Assembly (NCBI RefSeq): GCF_001152565.1
Contig: NZ_CQAZ01000015.1
Location: 43,007 to 107,006, forward strand
DNA from: Yersinia pekkanenii
Lineage (GTDB): Bacteria; Pseudomonadota; Gammaproteobacteria; Enterobacterales; Enterobacteriaceae
Direction: 5' to 3'
DNA: 64,000 nucleotides
This document shows, in pieces, positions 1-7,797 of the stretch (position 1 is the stretch's first letter; each line of letters begins with the position of its first letter). Under the pieces are notes generated by a model. That model was not told where the DNA came from. It ran no database searches and saw only the letters and a list, made by a program, of their open reading frames with translations. Both the position numbers and the translations under genes were made by a program.

Positions 1-1
1 T

Positions 2-403
2 ATTCGTTCCTTTAGCGGCCGGGGCTTCGTTGTTTGGGGGGCACGTACCTCTGTTGGCGACTCGGGAGATATTAACTGGCGTTATATTCCGGTTCGTCGG
101 TTATTCAGCTCGGTTGAACGGGATATTCGTCAGGCACTGCGCAGTGCACTGTTTGAAACCAATAATCAGCCTACCTGGATACGAGCCAAAGCGGCTGTTG
201 ATAACTATCTTTATACCCTTTGGCAGCGAGGGGCATTGATGGGCGATCGCCCTGAAGAGGCTTATTTTGTCCAAATTGGTCAGGGTATCACCATGTCTGA
301 TGATGATATCAAACAGGGCAAAATGATCATGACGATCGGGTTGGCAGCAGTACGACCCGCTGAGTTTATTATTCTGCAATTTACGCAAGATATTGCTCAA
401 TAA
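2..403 (+). CDS. eCIS sheath protein, C-terminal part (Afp3-like)
   Basis: This is the last 133 codons of a contractile sheath subunit; its start lies left of the window. The reading frame is open from base 2 and contains RGFVVWGART, INWRYIPVRRL and FVQIGQGITMSDDDI, with an end rich in KMIMTIGLAAVRPAEFI. These are the conserved C-terminal features of phage-type tail sheath proteins: the handshake strands and the packing against the inner tube. The downstream sheath gene has the same features (KMIMKIELAVLFPAEFI), so the two are paralogues, as in Afp and PVC clusters, which carry two or three sheath genes in a row. Its place just before the last sheath gene suggests the Afp3 position. This is inferred from order only. 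Confidence 0.9.
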   Translation: MRSFSGRGFVVWGARTSVGDSGDINWRYIPVRRLFSSVERDIRQALRSALFETNNQPTWIRAKAAVDNYLYTLWQRGALMGDRPEEAYFVQIGQGITMSDDDIKQGKMIMTIGLAAVRPAEFIILQFTQDIAQ

Positions 404-422
404 CCTCCATGAGAAAAATATC

Positions 423-446
423 AGGCACCGTAATTTTATGGTGCCT
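423..446 (+). other. intercistronic hairpin between two sheath genes
   Basis: AGGCACC (423-429) and GGTGCCT (440-446) form a perfect 7-bp stem. It can extend inwards by about three weaker pairs over an AT-rich loop. No T-run follows, so it is not a standard terminator. It lies in the 55-bp gap between the sheath genes and may set relative transcript levels by mRNA processing or stabilisation (inference). Confidence 0.5.
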
Positions 447-470
447 ATCTAACCACTGATGGAGGACATG

Positions 471-1700
471 ATGATGGAGAGAATACAGCCAGGTGTCACC
501 TTGACCGACAGTATAATATCCACCCGTCAGGGCGTGATAGCCACCGCTGTTCCGGTATTTATTGGTTATACCGACTATATCGCAAAAGAAAAAACTGCAA
601 CGGTCGCGATTCGTGTTGATAGTTTGGCGGATTATATCCAGACATTTGGCAGCCAAAGTCTTATGGCGTTTGCTGTCAGGCACTATTTTGATAATGGCGG
701 CGAGCAGGCTTTTATTTTGCCGCTAGCAGGGAATATGCCATCCGATGTCATGACCGAATCTGAAGCGGGTAATCTTATTTCAGCATTACAGGACGTTTCC
801 GTTAGCGCAACTATTGCTGGTGAGCCGCGGATTACGTTGATTTTGGCACCGGATATAGCCCGCCTTAATGACAGCCTTATTCCGAGTAACTCAACGCGTC
901 AAAATTTGTGGTCTACCGGTTGGGCCGCATTGCTGGAACTCAGTCAGGCCAAGCCTAACTTATTTGCACTGTTGGATGCACCTGATGATGTTGCTCTCGC
1001 CCGGCACTGTTTACAGACATTGTCGCCAGAGTATCGTCAATGGGGGGCGGCATATTGGCCACGATTGGAAACAACTTACCGCGATACTTCTGTTGAAGGG
1101 GCTGACGCGCCACGGATTGTGTTGTCACCCACGGCGGCTATTGCGGCAGTCATACAGTGTACTGATAACAATGTCGGGGTGTGGAAAGCGCCCGCGAATG
1201 TGGCATTGGCTCAGGTGATTAGACCGGTTAAGTCCCACTTGCAAGGTGATGAGTTGTTTAACGCCAGCGAAAGCTCTCTCAACCTGGTGCGTAGTTTCCC
1301 AGGGAAAGGTATTCGTATTTGGGGATGCCGTACTCTGGAAAGCAGTGACAATACACCATGGCGTTACTTGCAGACTCGCCGTCTGGTTTCTTATGTCGCC
1401 ACTAATTTAGCTCAATTGACCCGCATGTATACCTTCGAGCCGAATAATGAGCTGACCTGGATGAAATGCAAAGGACAAAGCTGCAACTGGCTACGGCAAT
1501 TATGGTTACAGGGGGGACTTTATGGCACACAGGAAGATGAGGCGTTTAATGTTCTGTTGGGGTTAAACGAAACGATGACGGCGGAGGATGTTCGTGCTGG
1601 GAAAATGATCATGAAAATAGAGTTGGCGGTGCTATTCCCGGCTGAGTTTATTGAGATCAATTTGGTATTTGATACCCGCACGGGTGCGCTTTTATCTTAA
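471..1700 (+). CDS. afp4: eCIS contractile sheath protein (Afp4-like)
   Basis: Sheath subunit that surrounds the inner tube and drives it outwards on contraction. Four in-frame ATG codons lie at 459, 468, 471 and 474. The ribosome site GGAGG at 461-465 overlaps the first and is too close to the second, so 471 or 474 is the likely start, giving about 409 residues. The N-terminus (ERIQPGVTLTDS) resembles the tail sheath N-terminal strand (PGVYI-type motif). The C-terminal third carries FPGKGIRIWGCRTL, WRYLQTRRLVSYV and KMIMKIELAVLFPAEFIEI, as in phage sheath domains. It follows another sheath gene and precedes the tube gene, the order of Afp2-4 and Afp5. Calling it the Afp4 equivalent is inferred from position. 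Confidence 0.9.
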   Translation: MMERIQPGVTLTDSIISTRQGVIATAVPVFIGYTDYIAKEKTATVAIRVDSLADYIQTFGSQSLMAFAVRHYFDNGGEQAFILPLAGNMPSDVMTESEAGNLISALQDVSVSATIAGEPRITLILAPDIARLNDSLIPSNSTRQNLWSTGWAALLELSQAKPNLFALLDAPDDVALARHCLQTLSPEYRQWGAAYWPRLETTYRDTSVEGADAPRIVLSPTAAIAAVIQCTDNNVGVWKAPANVALAQVIRPVKSHLQGDELFNASESSLNLVRSFPGKGIRIWGCRTLESSDNTPWRYLQTRRLVSYVATNLAQLTRMYTFEPNNELTWMKCKGQSCNWLRQLWLQGGLYGTQEDEAFNVLLGLNETMTAEDVRAGKMIMKIELAVLFPAEFIEINLVFDTRTGALLS

Positions 1701-1716
1701 AAGAGGAGAGATCACG

Positions 1717-2175
1717 ATGAGCGATTACGACACACCGGCAGTATCTCACCGTTTTATGGCCAGTTTTGTCTTTAACGGTATTCCCAATCCACTGGATATT
1801 CGCTTCCAGCGTATATCCGGCCTTAGCCGGGAGTTAGAGGTTATTCAGTACAGTGAGGGGGGCGAAAATGCCCGCAACACCTATTTCGCTGAAAAGATCC
1901 AGCATGGCACCCTCAGACTTGAACGTGGCGTGATGACGGTATCTCCCCTGACCATGATGTTCGATCGGGTTTTGCGCGGGGAAAATGTTATCTATGCCGA
2001 TGTGGTGATTATGTTGCTGAATGAGAATTTACTGCCGCTGTCTACTTGGACGCTAAGTAATGCGCTGCCGATAAGTTGGCAAACCAGCGATTTTGACGCC
2101 AGCAGTAATGCCATATTAGTGAACACACTTGAATTGCGCTATCAGGATATGCGCTGGCTGGGAGTCAAGGTATGA
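1717..2175 (+). CDS. afp5: eCIS inner tube protein (Afp5-like, gp19 family)
   Basis: About 152 residues, the usual size of a phage-tail tube or Hcp-fold subunit. The start is the ATG at 1717, preceded by AGAGGAGAG; the in-frame ATG at 1651 lies inside the sheath gene. Motifs IRFQRISGLSRELEVIQYSEGG and GTLRLERGVMTVSPL (positions about 25-80) are typical of the T4 gp19-like family. This fold stacks as hexameric rings inside the sheath. In Afp, tube proteins Afp1 and Afp5 differ in role, with Afp5 starting the tube on the baseplate. Its position after the last sheath gene and before the hub genes supports this initiator role. It overlaps the next gene by four bases. Confidence 0.92.
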   Translation: MSDYDTPAVSHRFMASFVFNGIPNPLDIRFQRISGLSRELEVIQYSEGGENARNTYFAEKIQHGTLRLERGVMTVSPLTMMFDRVLRGENVIYADVVIMLLNENLLPLSTWTLSNALPISWQTSDFDASSNAILVNTLELRYQDMRWLGVKV

Positions 2176-2354
2176 CAGTGGAAATCAGAGAGTTAGTTAT
2201 TCAGGCCCGAGTCGTGCCTGCCACCCCTAATAACCCTGCGGAACAGCAAACACGTTCTTTGGTGCAGGAAAGTCTGGATGAGGCCGCTTGGGTGGATAGG
2301 ATTAAGCGTGAAGTGCTGGCGGCACTGCGCGATGGGGAAGGGTGGCGTCCATGA
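2172..2354 (+). CDS. afp6: small eCIS protein (Afp6-like, DUF5908)
   Basis: A 60-residue protein starting VEIRELVIQARV, the signature of the short DUF5908 proteins found between tube and LysM genes in eCIS clusters. It overlaps the tube gene at its start and the LysM gene at its end (ATGA junction), so it is translationally coupled on both sides. Its role is not established. The C-terminal half is charged and probably helical. No signal peptide or membrane segment is visible. The family call rests on the N-terminal motif, size and position. Confidence 0.8.
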   Translation: MTVEIRELVIQARVVPATPNNPAEQQTRSLVQESLDEAAWVDRIKREVLAALRDGEGWRP

Positions 2355-3040
2355 GTCTGATTGAACGTGGTTTGGCGAAACTGACCATCGATGCTTATCA
2401 GGATCGGGAAGGGAAAAAATGGGCGGGGACATTGCAGGCTATGTATAACCCGACAACCTTGGAGTTGAACTATCTAACGGACTATTTGCAATCTCAAGCC
2501 ATTAATAACGAGAAACAGAGCAGTACTTATATACAAGCAAAACCTGCGGGGCTATCACTTGAGCTAATTTTTGATGCAACCATGCCGGGTAATAAAACGC
2601 CAATAGAAACACAACTCACGCAGTTAAAACAGCTCTGTTGCGTGGATGCCACCAGTAAAGAAACCCAATTTCTACACATTAAATGGGGAAAAATGCGCTG
2701 GGAAAATCGGGGTTACTTTGCTGGGCGAACCAAAACGCTGTCGGTGAGCTATACCCTGTTTGATCGCGATGCCACACCATTACGGGCGAAGGTTCTCCTG
2801 ACATTAGTCGCTGATGAAAGTTTGATATTGCAGGAAACTGAACAAAATCTGAAATCACCGGCAAAAATTGCAGTACGGGTTCAGGATGGAACCTCTTTGG
2901 CACTGATTGCCGCCAGCGTGCCATCAACCTTGGCAGGTGGTGCCGATTATCTGATGCTCGCCCAGCAAAACGGGTTGGATAACCTCAATGGTTTCATCCC
3001 CGGCGACATTTTGCAGGCCACCAGAGGGGAGGATTTATGA
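2351..3040 (+). CDS. afp7: eCIS LysM-type hub/baseplate protein (Afp7-like)
   Basis: About 229 residues. The ATG at 2351 overlaps the upstream stop, whereas the in-frame GTG at 2342 has no suitable ribosome site. The N-terminal part contains MYNPTTLELNY, a motif of phage and eCIS tail proteins of the gp53/LysM type. The C-terminal 55 residues (VQDGTSLALIAASV to FIPGDILQ) look like a LysM-like fold with the ending NGLDNLNGFIPGDIL. In related systems this protein joins the first tube ring and the spike hub. It overlaps the spike gene by four bases. Confidence 0.88.
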   Translation: MSLIERGLAKLTIDAYQDREGKKWAGTLQAMYNPTTLELNYLTDYLQSQAINNEKQSSTYIQAKPAGLSLELIFDATMPGNKTPIETQLTQLKQLCCVDATSKETQFLHIKWGKMRWENRGYFAGRTKTLSVSYTLFDRDATPLRAKVLLTLVADESLILQETEQNLKSPAKIAVRVQDGTSLALIAASVPSTLAGGADYLMLAQQNGLDNLNGFIPGDILQATRGEDL

Positions 3041-4632
3041 GCTATAAACTCAACATCATCGCCGATGGTAAGGTGCTGGCCTTACTGGCCACCGTCGATG
3101 TCGATATCTATCATCGGGTTAATAGCATTGCCTCTACGACTATCAAGCTAAGCGTACCGGCCCGATCATTATCCTCTTTCCATCAGGCTGATGTTCAGGG
3201 GGAATTGGCCCATTGTCAGGTAGGGAAAAACCTGACAATGGAGCTGTGCGAAGGGAGCCAAAAATCGGTACTGTTTAACGGCGTTATTACCCGCCAATCT
3301 CTACGGGTCAGAAATAAACAATTGTTGCTGACTCTGGTTATCAAACATCGGCTACAACTGATGGTGGATACTCAACACTCACAGTGCTTCAGTGACAAAA
3401 GTGAAAAAGCCATCTTAAGTAGCCTGTTGAATCAGGCGGGCGTGAAAGCCCGTTTTGGTCACATCCCTGCGCTGGATCAACAGCATGAACAGATGGTGCA
3501 GTTTCGCTGTTCTGATTGGTACTTTCTGTTGTGCCGCCTTTCAGCAATGGGGATATGGTTATTGCCAACGACGGAAGGCGTCAGCTTGGTACAAACTGAA
3601 ACACTGAATACGAGACCGGTGCATACCTTAAAAAACCGGGGCGATGGGAACCAAGACATCGTAGTTAAAGATGCTTATTGGCAGTTTGACAATCAGCGAA
3701 ACCCAGCCTCATTAGAAATCAGTGGTTGGGATATCAGTAAGCAACAGCCACAATCAGGTGGTCGCTACGGTAGCATCGCGACAGGTAAAGGTGCACTTTC
3801 TGTTGACCGTTTAGCCTCGCTGAATAAAGAAAGTTGGGATATTCGCTACAGTAGTCCACTCACAACTCTGGAGAGTGGTTATTTGGCTCAGGGGTTATTA
3901 CTCAATCAGCGCATTTCTGGGGTAACCGGGGAATTCTTACTTAACGGAAGTGGGCGTTATCAATTGGGGGACAGTATTCAATTATTGGGTTTTGGTTCTC
4001 AAATTGATGGCTCCGCAACCATTACCGGCGTTCGTCAGCGTTTTAACCGACAAATTGATTGGGAAACAACGCTGGAAATAGGATTGCAGCCAGAAAGTTT
4101 ACCGATGGTGCCTGAAGCGTCGGGGCTACATATTGCGACTGTGGGCAAATATCAGCAGGACAGAGCGGGGTTAAATCGTATCCCAATTATTTTATCAATA
4201 TTAAATCGTCCAAATGAATATTTGTGGGCCAGACTCGGGAAACCCTATGCCAGTCATGAAAGTGGTTTTTGTTTTTATCCAGAGCCAGGTGATGAAGTCA
4301 TCATTGGATTTTTTGAAAATGATCCGCGCTATCCCGTTATTTTAGGCGCGATGCATAATCCTAAAAATAGAGCGCCTTTTGAGCCAACGCAAGATAATAG
4401 AGAAAAAACACTGATTGTTAAAAAGGGTGATATAGAACAACAGTTACTTATTGATAGCAAAAGTAAAACTATCACAATAAATGCAGGAAGCAACAAAATG
4501 ACCCTGCAACAGGATAAAGATATTTCGCTGGTAGCCAGGCAGTCAATTAATGCTACTGCGGATAAGTCTCTGGCCATGTCTGGAAAAAATAGCGTGGAAA
4601 TTAAAGGCGCTAAAATTAATCTTACCCAGTAA
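3037..4632 (+). CDS. afp8: eCIS VgrG-like central spike protein (Afp8-like)
   Basis: 531 residues; forms the trimeric hub and spike below the tube. The first ~360 residues correspond to the gp27-like hub. Residues ~365-440 are a gp5-type OB fold (LWARLGKPYASHESGF, YPEPGDEVIIGFFENDPRYP, VILGAMHN). The C-terminal ~90 residues form a short beta-prism with hydrophilic repeats (LLIDSKSKTITINAGS, SVEIKGAKINLTQ). It is shorter than the T6SS VgrG at 55438 and lacks that protein's long N-terminal extension and repeat-rich needle. It sits in the tight run of Afp5-10 homologues, which separates it from T6SS VgrG. Confidence 0.93.
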   Translation: MSYKLNIIADGKVLALLATVDVDIYHRVNSIASTTIKLSVPARSLSSFHQADVQGELAHCQVGKNLTMELCEGSQKSVLFNGVITRQSLRVRNKQLLLTLVIKHRLQLMVDTQHSQCFSDKSEKAILSSLLNQAGVKARFGHIPALDQQHEQMVQFRCSDWYFLLCRLSAMGIWLLPTTEGVSLVQTETLNTRPVHTLKNRGDGNQDIVVKDAYWQFDNQRNPASLEISGWDISKQQPQSGGRYGSIATGKGALSVDRLASLNKESWDIRYSSPLTTLESGYLAQGLLLNQRISGVTGEFLLNGSGRYQLGDSIQLLGFGSQIDGSATITGVRQRFNRQIDWETTLEIGLQPESLPMVPEASGLHIATVGKYQQDRAGLNRIPIILSILNRPNEYLWARLGKPYASHESGFCFYPEPGDEVIIGFFENDPRYPVILGAMHNPKNRAPFEPTQDNREKTLIVKKGDIEQQLLIDSKSKTITINAGSNKMTLQQDKDISLVARQSINATADKSLAMSGKNSVEIKGAKINLTQ

Positions 4633-4641
4633 AGGTGATAA

Positions 4642-5064
4642 ATGGAAAACCAAATACTGACACAACTCTATGGTCGAGGTTGGGCTTTTCCACCGCTGTT
4701 TTCCTTGGAAAAGGGCGCAGTGATGGCTGAAGGTGCGGAGGATGTCCGGCAAAGTTTGCAAATTCTCTTCAGCACCGAGCCAGGAGAGCGCCTGATGCGA
4801 GCAGATTACGGTTGTGGATTGAATGATTTTATGTTTGAAAATATCCGTAACGAATTGATAGCTGAAATTGAGTCACGTATACAAGACGGCATTTTACGTT
4901 ACGAAACCAGGGCTGATATTACGGATATTCAGGTCAGTCAGTCTCTCAATAGCAGTAATACGTTACAGATGCGGGTTGCTTATCGTTTACGCGGTAGTGA
5001 AATTAACCAGCAAATTCAAGGCTCACTTGCTTTGGCTGAGGGGCAAGCTGCGGAGGTAGCATGA
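4642..5064 (+). CDS. afp9: eCIS baseplate wedge protein, gp25-like (Afp9)
   Basis: 140 residues with the gp25/lysozyme-like baseplate fold. The family core is visible as EDVRQSLQILFSTEPGERLMRADYGCGLNDFMFE (positions ~33-66), with the E-P-G-E-R motif that helps start sheath polymerisation in T4 gp25 and TssE. A ribosome site, AAAGGTGATAA, precedes the ATG. Compared with T6SS TssE at 37727, it keeps the EPGER motif and lies with spike genes. The stop overlaps the next start by four bases. Confidence 0.92.
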   Translation: MENQILTQLYGRGWAFPPLFSLEKGAVMAEGAEDVRQSLQILFSTEPGERLMRADYGCGLNDFMFENIRNELIAEIESRIQDGILRYETRADITDIQVSQSLNSSNTLQMRVAYRLRGSEINQQIQGSLALAEGQAAEVA

Positions 5065-5477
5065 GTGAAGCTATTGTGATTGACGGGGATTTATTGATGT
5101 TTGAACCTATGTTTGGCGCTCGTACGGTACAGGTTATCAGCCCAGGGATAATAAGGGGTACTGGTCATGCGCAGATTAATGGAAAAAAGCTATGTATCCT
5201 GGGTGATGAGGCGCAAGTTAATGTTCCGGCGGTTTATTATAGTTCCCAATTTCCTACTCAGGGAACAGGAACCATCACAATCAGTTTATTGGACAGCAGC
5301 CAGCAGGCGCTTCACCGCACCAGCGGTGCGCCCTTGATTGTCAAAGGGCAACAATTTACCGCAACATTTTTAGTGGAGGTTCCAGCAATGGCTCCTAATA
5401 TGGCGCCTGATAATCTCTCCCCTTCGTCAGGAAAAGGGCGTTTTATTACTCAACAAAATTTTGCCACTGTTAATTAA
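5061..5477 (+). CDS. afp10: eCIS spike-tip protein (Afp10-like, PAAR-like)
   Basis: 138 residues. It begins with EAIVIDGDLLMFEPMFGART, followed by GIIRGTGHAQINGKKLCILGDEA and ITISLLDS. This is the DUF4280-like, PAAR-related composition of Afp10/Pvc10, the cone that caps the spike trimer. The last ~25 residues are low in complexity and rich in Pro, Ser and Met, and may be flexible. Start and stop overlap or abut its neighbours, so it belongs to the same transcript as the spike gene. Confidence 0.85.
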   Translation: MSEAIVIDGDLLMFEPMFGARTVQVISPGIIRGTGHAQINGKKLCILGDEAQVNVPAVYYSSQFPTQGTGTITISLLDSSQQALHRTSGAPLIVKGQQFTATFLVEVPAMAPNMAPDNLSPSSGKGRFITQQNFATVN

Positions 5478-5568
5478 ATTAGCAGCCTAAATAAATAGCA
5501 TTAAAAATGGAGTGAATAGTAGTTTATTCGCTGAGGGTGCTCTGTGCTCTAAAAACACAGGTGATATT

Positions 5569-7797
5569 ATGGAATTAATTGAACTAAATCATAAATTGTT
5601 AGGGTTAGTGCCAGATTCAGATTTTAAATTGGATAATATAAATAGTTTTAAATTGCTTGAAAATATTAAAAAATATACTCATAACATCCCTTTTAATAAT
5701 GATGGTGAGTTTTGGGATGATTTTTTATTTATGTGTGAAAATGATCCGGAAAAACTGGCTAAATTATATCTGGCGGAAAATGAGAGTAATGGGGAATTAC
5801 TGCCCCACCAAGCTTTTATACTGGCTATTTTGCAAGTGTTGGAAACGCCCAGAGCATTATTGAATACCTTACCAGCGGCCCACCGCAATCTGTATTATCG
5901 GGATCTATTAGGTTTATCTTCCCGGCAGGCACAACCCGATCAGGTCGCCCTGTCTATTGCATTAAATCCAACAGTGACTGAGAAACTGCTGGTGAAAGAG
6001 ACCTTATTTGAGGCGGGTCAAGATGCACTAGGCAATCCATTGCACTATGCACTGGATGCCAGCTTGCTGGCCAACCGCGGGTATATCAGTGATCTACGTT
6101 GGTTACGGCAAGGTGAATCTGATCAATGGCTCATCGCAGCCCCGCTGGATGTTCAAAATCAGGTTGAATTACCGGCTACGGGGATCCGACTATTCAGTGA
6201 AACTGTCGGAGATCGGCCTGTAGTTAATGGTTGTTTGATTCAGGCTGCACTGCTGGCAATGGCTGAAGGCGAAAGAGCCATCACTCTAACCTTTGCGCAA
6301 CCCGTTACAGACTCGCAGTTTACATCGGTAGAAATCAGTAGCGGCGATCGGTGGCTGGCATTAACGCCAGTGGTGACGTCGCCCAAGGTAACATTCACGC
6401 TTTCCGATCAGGAACCGGCAATCAGTGCTCCTGATAATCTTGATGGTCTCATTTTTGAGCAACCGGTTCTGCGGTTACAAGTAGCGCAGGGCCTGCAATT
6501 GCCAACGGTGGTCACTGTCAGTGTTGAGCAGCGCCCGGTAGAGGAGCTTGATAGCCTACCCGAAGTAAAAACCGCGACAGCGACGAATATCCTGTTTGAC
6601 TTGTATTATTTAACGCCTTTTGGTTACAGCCTGAGCGCCGAACCGGCGCAGGAAGATCCCTCTCTTTATTTAGGTTTCTCTGATATAGAACCCGGCCAGA
6701 CACTCTCGTTGTATTGGAAGTTAAAAAGCCCAATACAACCTAAGGTTGACTGGTATTACCTAAATCAAGCTAACCAGTGGGCCGCTTTAAATGCCTGGGT
6801 AGACGATGGTACTCAAAATCTGTATCAGGATGGTGGCTGGAGTCTGCTTCTACCTGCAGATGCGGCTAATCAGGCGAGCCAAATGCCAACTGATCGTTAT
6901 TGGCTAAAAGGGGTGGTTAATGTACTCGCTCAAGAAGGCAGTTGGAGAAACTACCCTTTATTACAAGGTGTTATCTATAACGCGATGACGGCAACGCTGA
7001 TCAATGCCACTACCATTAGCGATAGCCATTTCTTACCCGCTTTATCTGCCGAGTCTATCCAACGATCTGTTGAACCTATTTCGGTGGTGTCCTCGGTGGT
7101 TCAGCCATGGGCATCATGGGGCGGTCGGAGGGCGGAATCTCATGGCGAGTTCTTTGAACGTGAGGCCCTACGCCTCTCGCACCGTAACCGAGCGCTGACC
7201 TGGGGCAATATGGCTACGCTGTTAAAAGCGCGTTATACCAGTATTTTTGACGTTAAATACCCCACTCATGATGAATTAACCCAGGTGTCAGCGTTAGAGC
7301 AACAACAACTGACGGTGATCCCGGCTAACCGCTATAACGATAGCGATGACGCCTTACGCCCGGTGCTTAACCCCGCTCGGCTGGCAGAAATGGCCGATTG
7401 GTTGGAACAGCGGGACTCGCTTTGGGCTTCTATTACCGTTACTAATCCGAATTACATCGATGTGTATATCGATTATCAGGTGATTTTCACCTCGGGCGTT
7501 AATCCAGATTTTGGCTATCGCCAGCTACGGCAAAGCCTGAGTCAAGCATATATGCCCTGGAGTAGTGACGAGCAGCGAGCGGTGATTATGAACAATAGCA
7601 TTGGCTACTTTCAACTGCTGGCAACGATCCAGCAACATCCATTGGTTGAGCGAGTCACTTATCTGACCTTACAGCGGGAAGATGTGATGGTTAGCCCCAG
7701 TGAGACGGCATCGGTGAATGCAGAAAATAACGAGGTGCTGGTTCTGGTCTGGCAAGACGATGACGCAGCGCAACGCCGAGGAAAAAACCATGAGTAA
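5569..7797 (+). CDS. afp11: eCIS baseplate protein (Afp11-like, gp6/J type)
   Basis: About 742 residues from the ATG at 5569, which has AGGTGA at the right distance. The in-frame GTG at 5512 has a poor site. The central part carries ATNILFDLYYLTPFG and LYLGFSDIEPGQTLSLYW. The C-terminal part contains RLSHRNRALTWGNMATLLKARY, ANRYNDSDDALRPVLNP and VTNPNYIDVYIDYQV, features of the large baseplate-J proteins Afp11/Pvc11. Such proteins form the wedge ring that links hub and sheath. The first ~100 residues are AT-rich and less conserved. The stop overlaps the next gene. Confidence 0.9.
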   Translation: MELIELNHKLLGLVPDSDFKLDNINSFKLLENIKKYTHNIPFNNDGEFWDDFLFMCENDPEKLAKLYLAENESNGELLPHQAFILAILQVLETPRALLNTLPAAHRNLYYRDLLGLSSRQAQPDQVALSIALNPTVTEKLLVKETLFEAGQDALGNPLHYALDASLLANRGYISDLRWLRQGESDQWLIAAPLDVQNQVELPATGIRLFSETVGDRPVVNGCLIQAALLAMAEGERAITLTFAQPVTDSQFTSVEISSGDRWLALTPVVTSPKVTFTLSDQEPAISAPDNLDGLIFEQPVLRLQVAQGLQLPTVVTVSVEQRPVEELDSLPEVKTATATNILFDLYYLTPFGYSLSAEPAQEDPSLYLGFSDIEPGQTLSLYWKLKSPIQPKVDWYYLNQANQWAALNAWVDDGTQNLYQDGGWSLLLPADAANQASQMPTDRYWLKGVVNVLAQEGSWRNYPLLQGVIYNAMTATLINATTISDSHFLPALSAESIQRSVEPISVVSSVVQPWASWGGRRAESHGEFFEREALRLSHRNRALTWGNMATLLKARYTSIFDVKYPTHDELTQVSALEQQQLTVIPANRYNDSDDALRPVLNPARLAEMADWLEQRDSLWASITVTNPNYIDVYIDYQVIFTSGVNPDFGYRQLRQSLSQAYMPWSSDEQRAVIMNNSIGYFQLLATIQQHPLVERVTYLTLQREDVMVSPSETASVNAENNEVLVLVWQDDDAAQRRGKNHE

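Noticed and set aside
3037..4632. Spike gene as a second T6SS VgrG
   Set aside because: It is embedded among eCIS tube, LysM and baseplate genes and has the short form of Afp8, not the T6SS type.
7004..7198. Small plus-strand ORF inside afp11
   Set aside because: Different frame within a well-conserved baseplate gene; a shadow.
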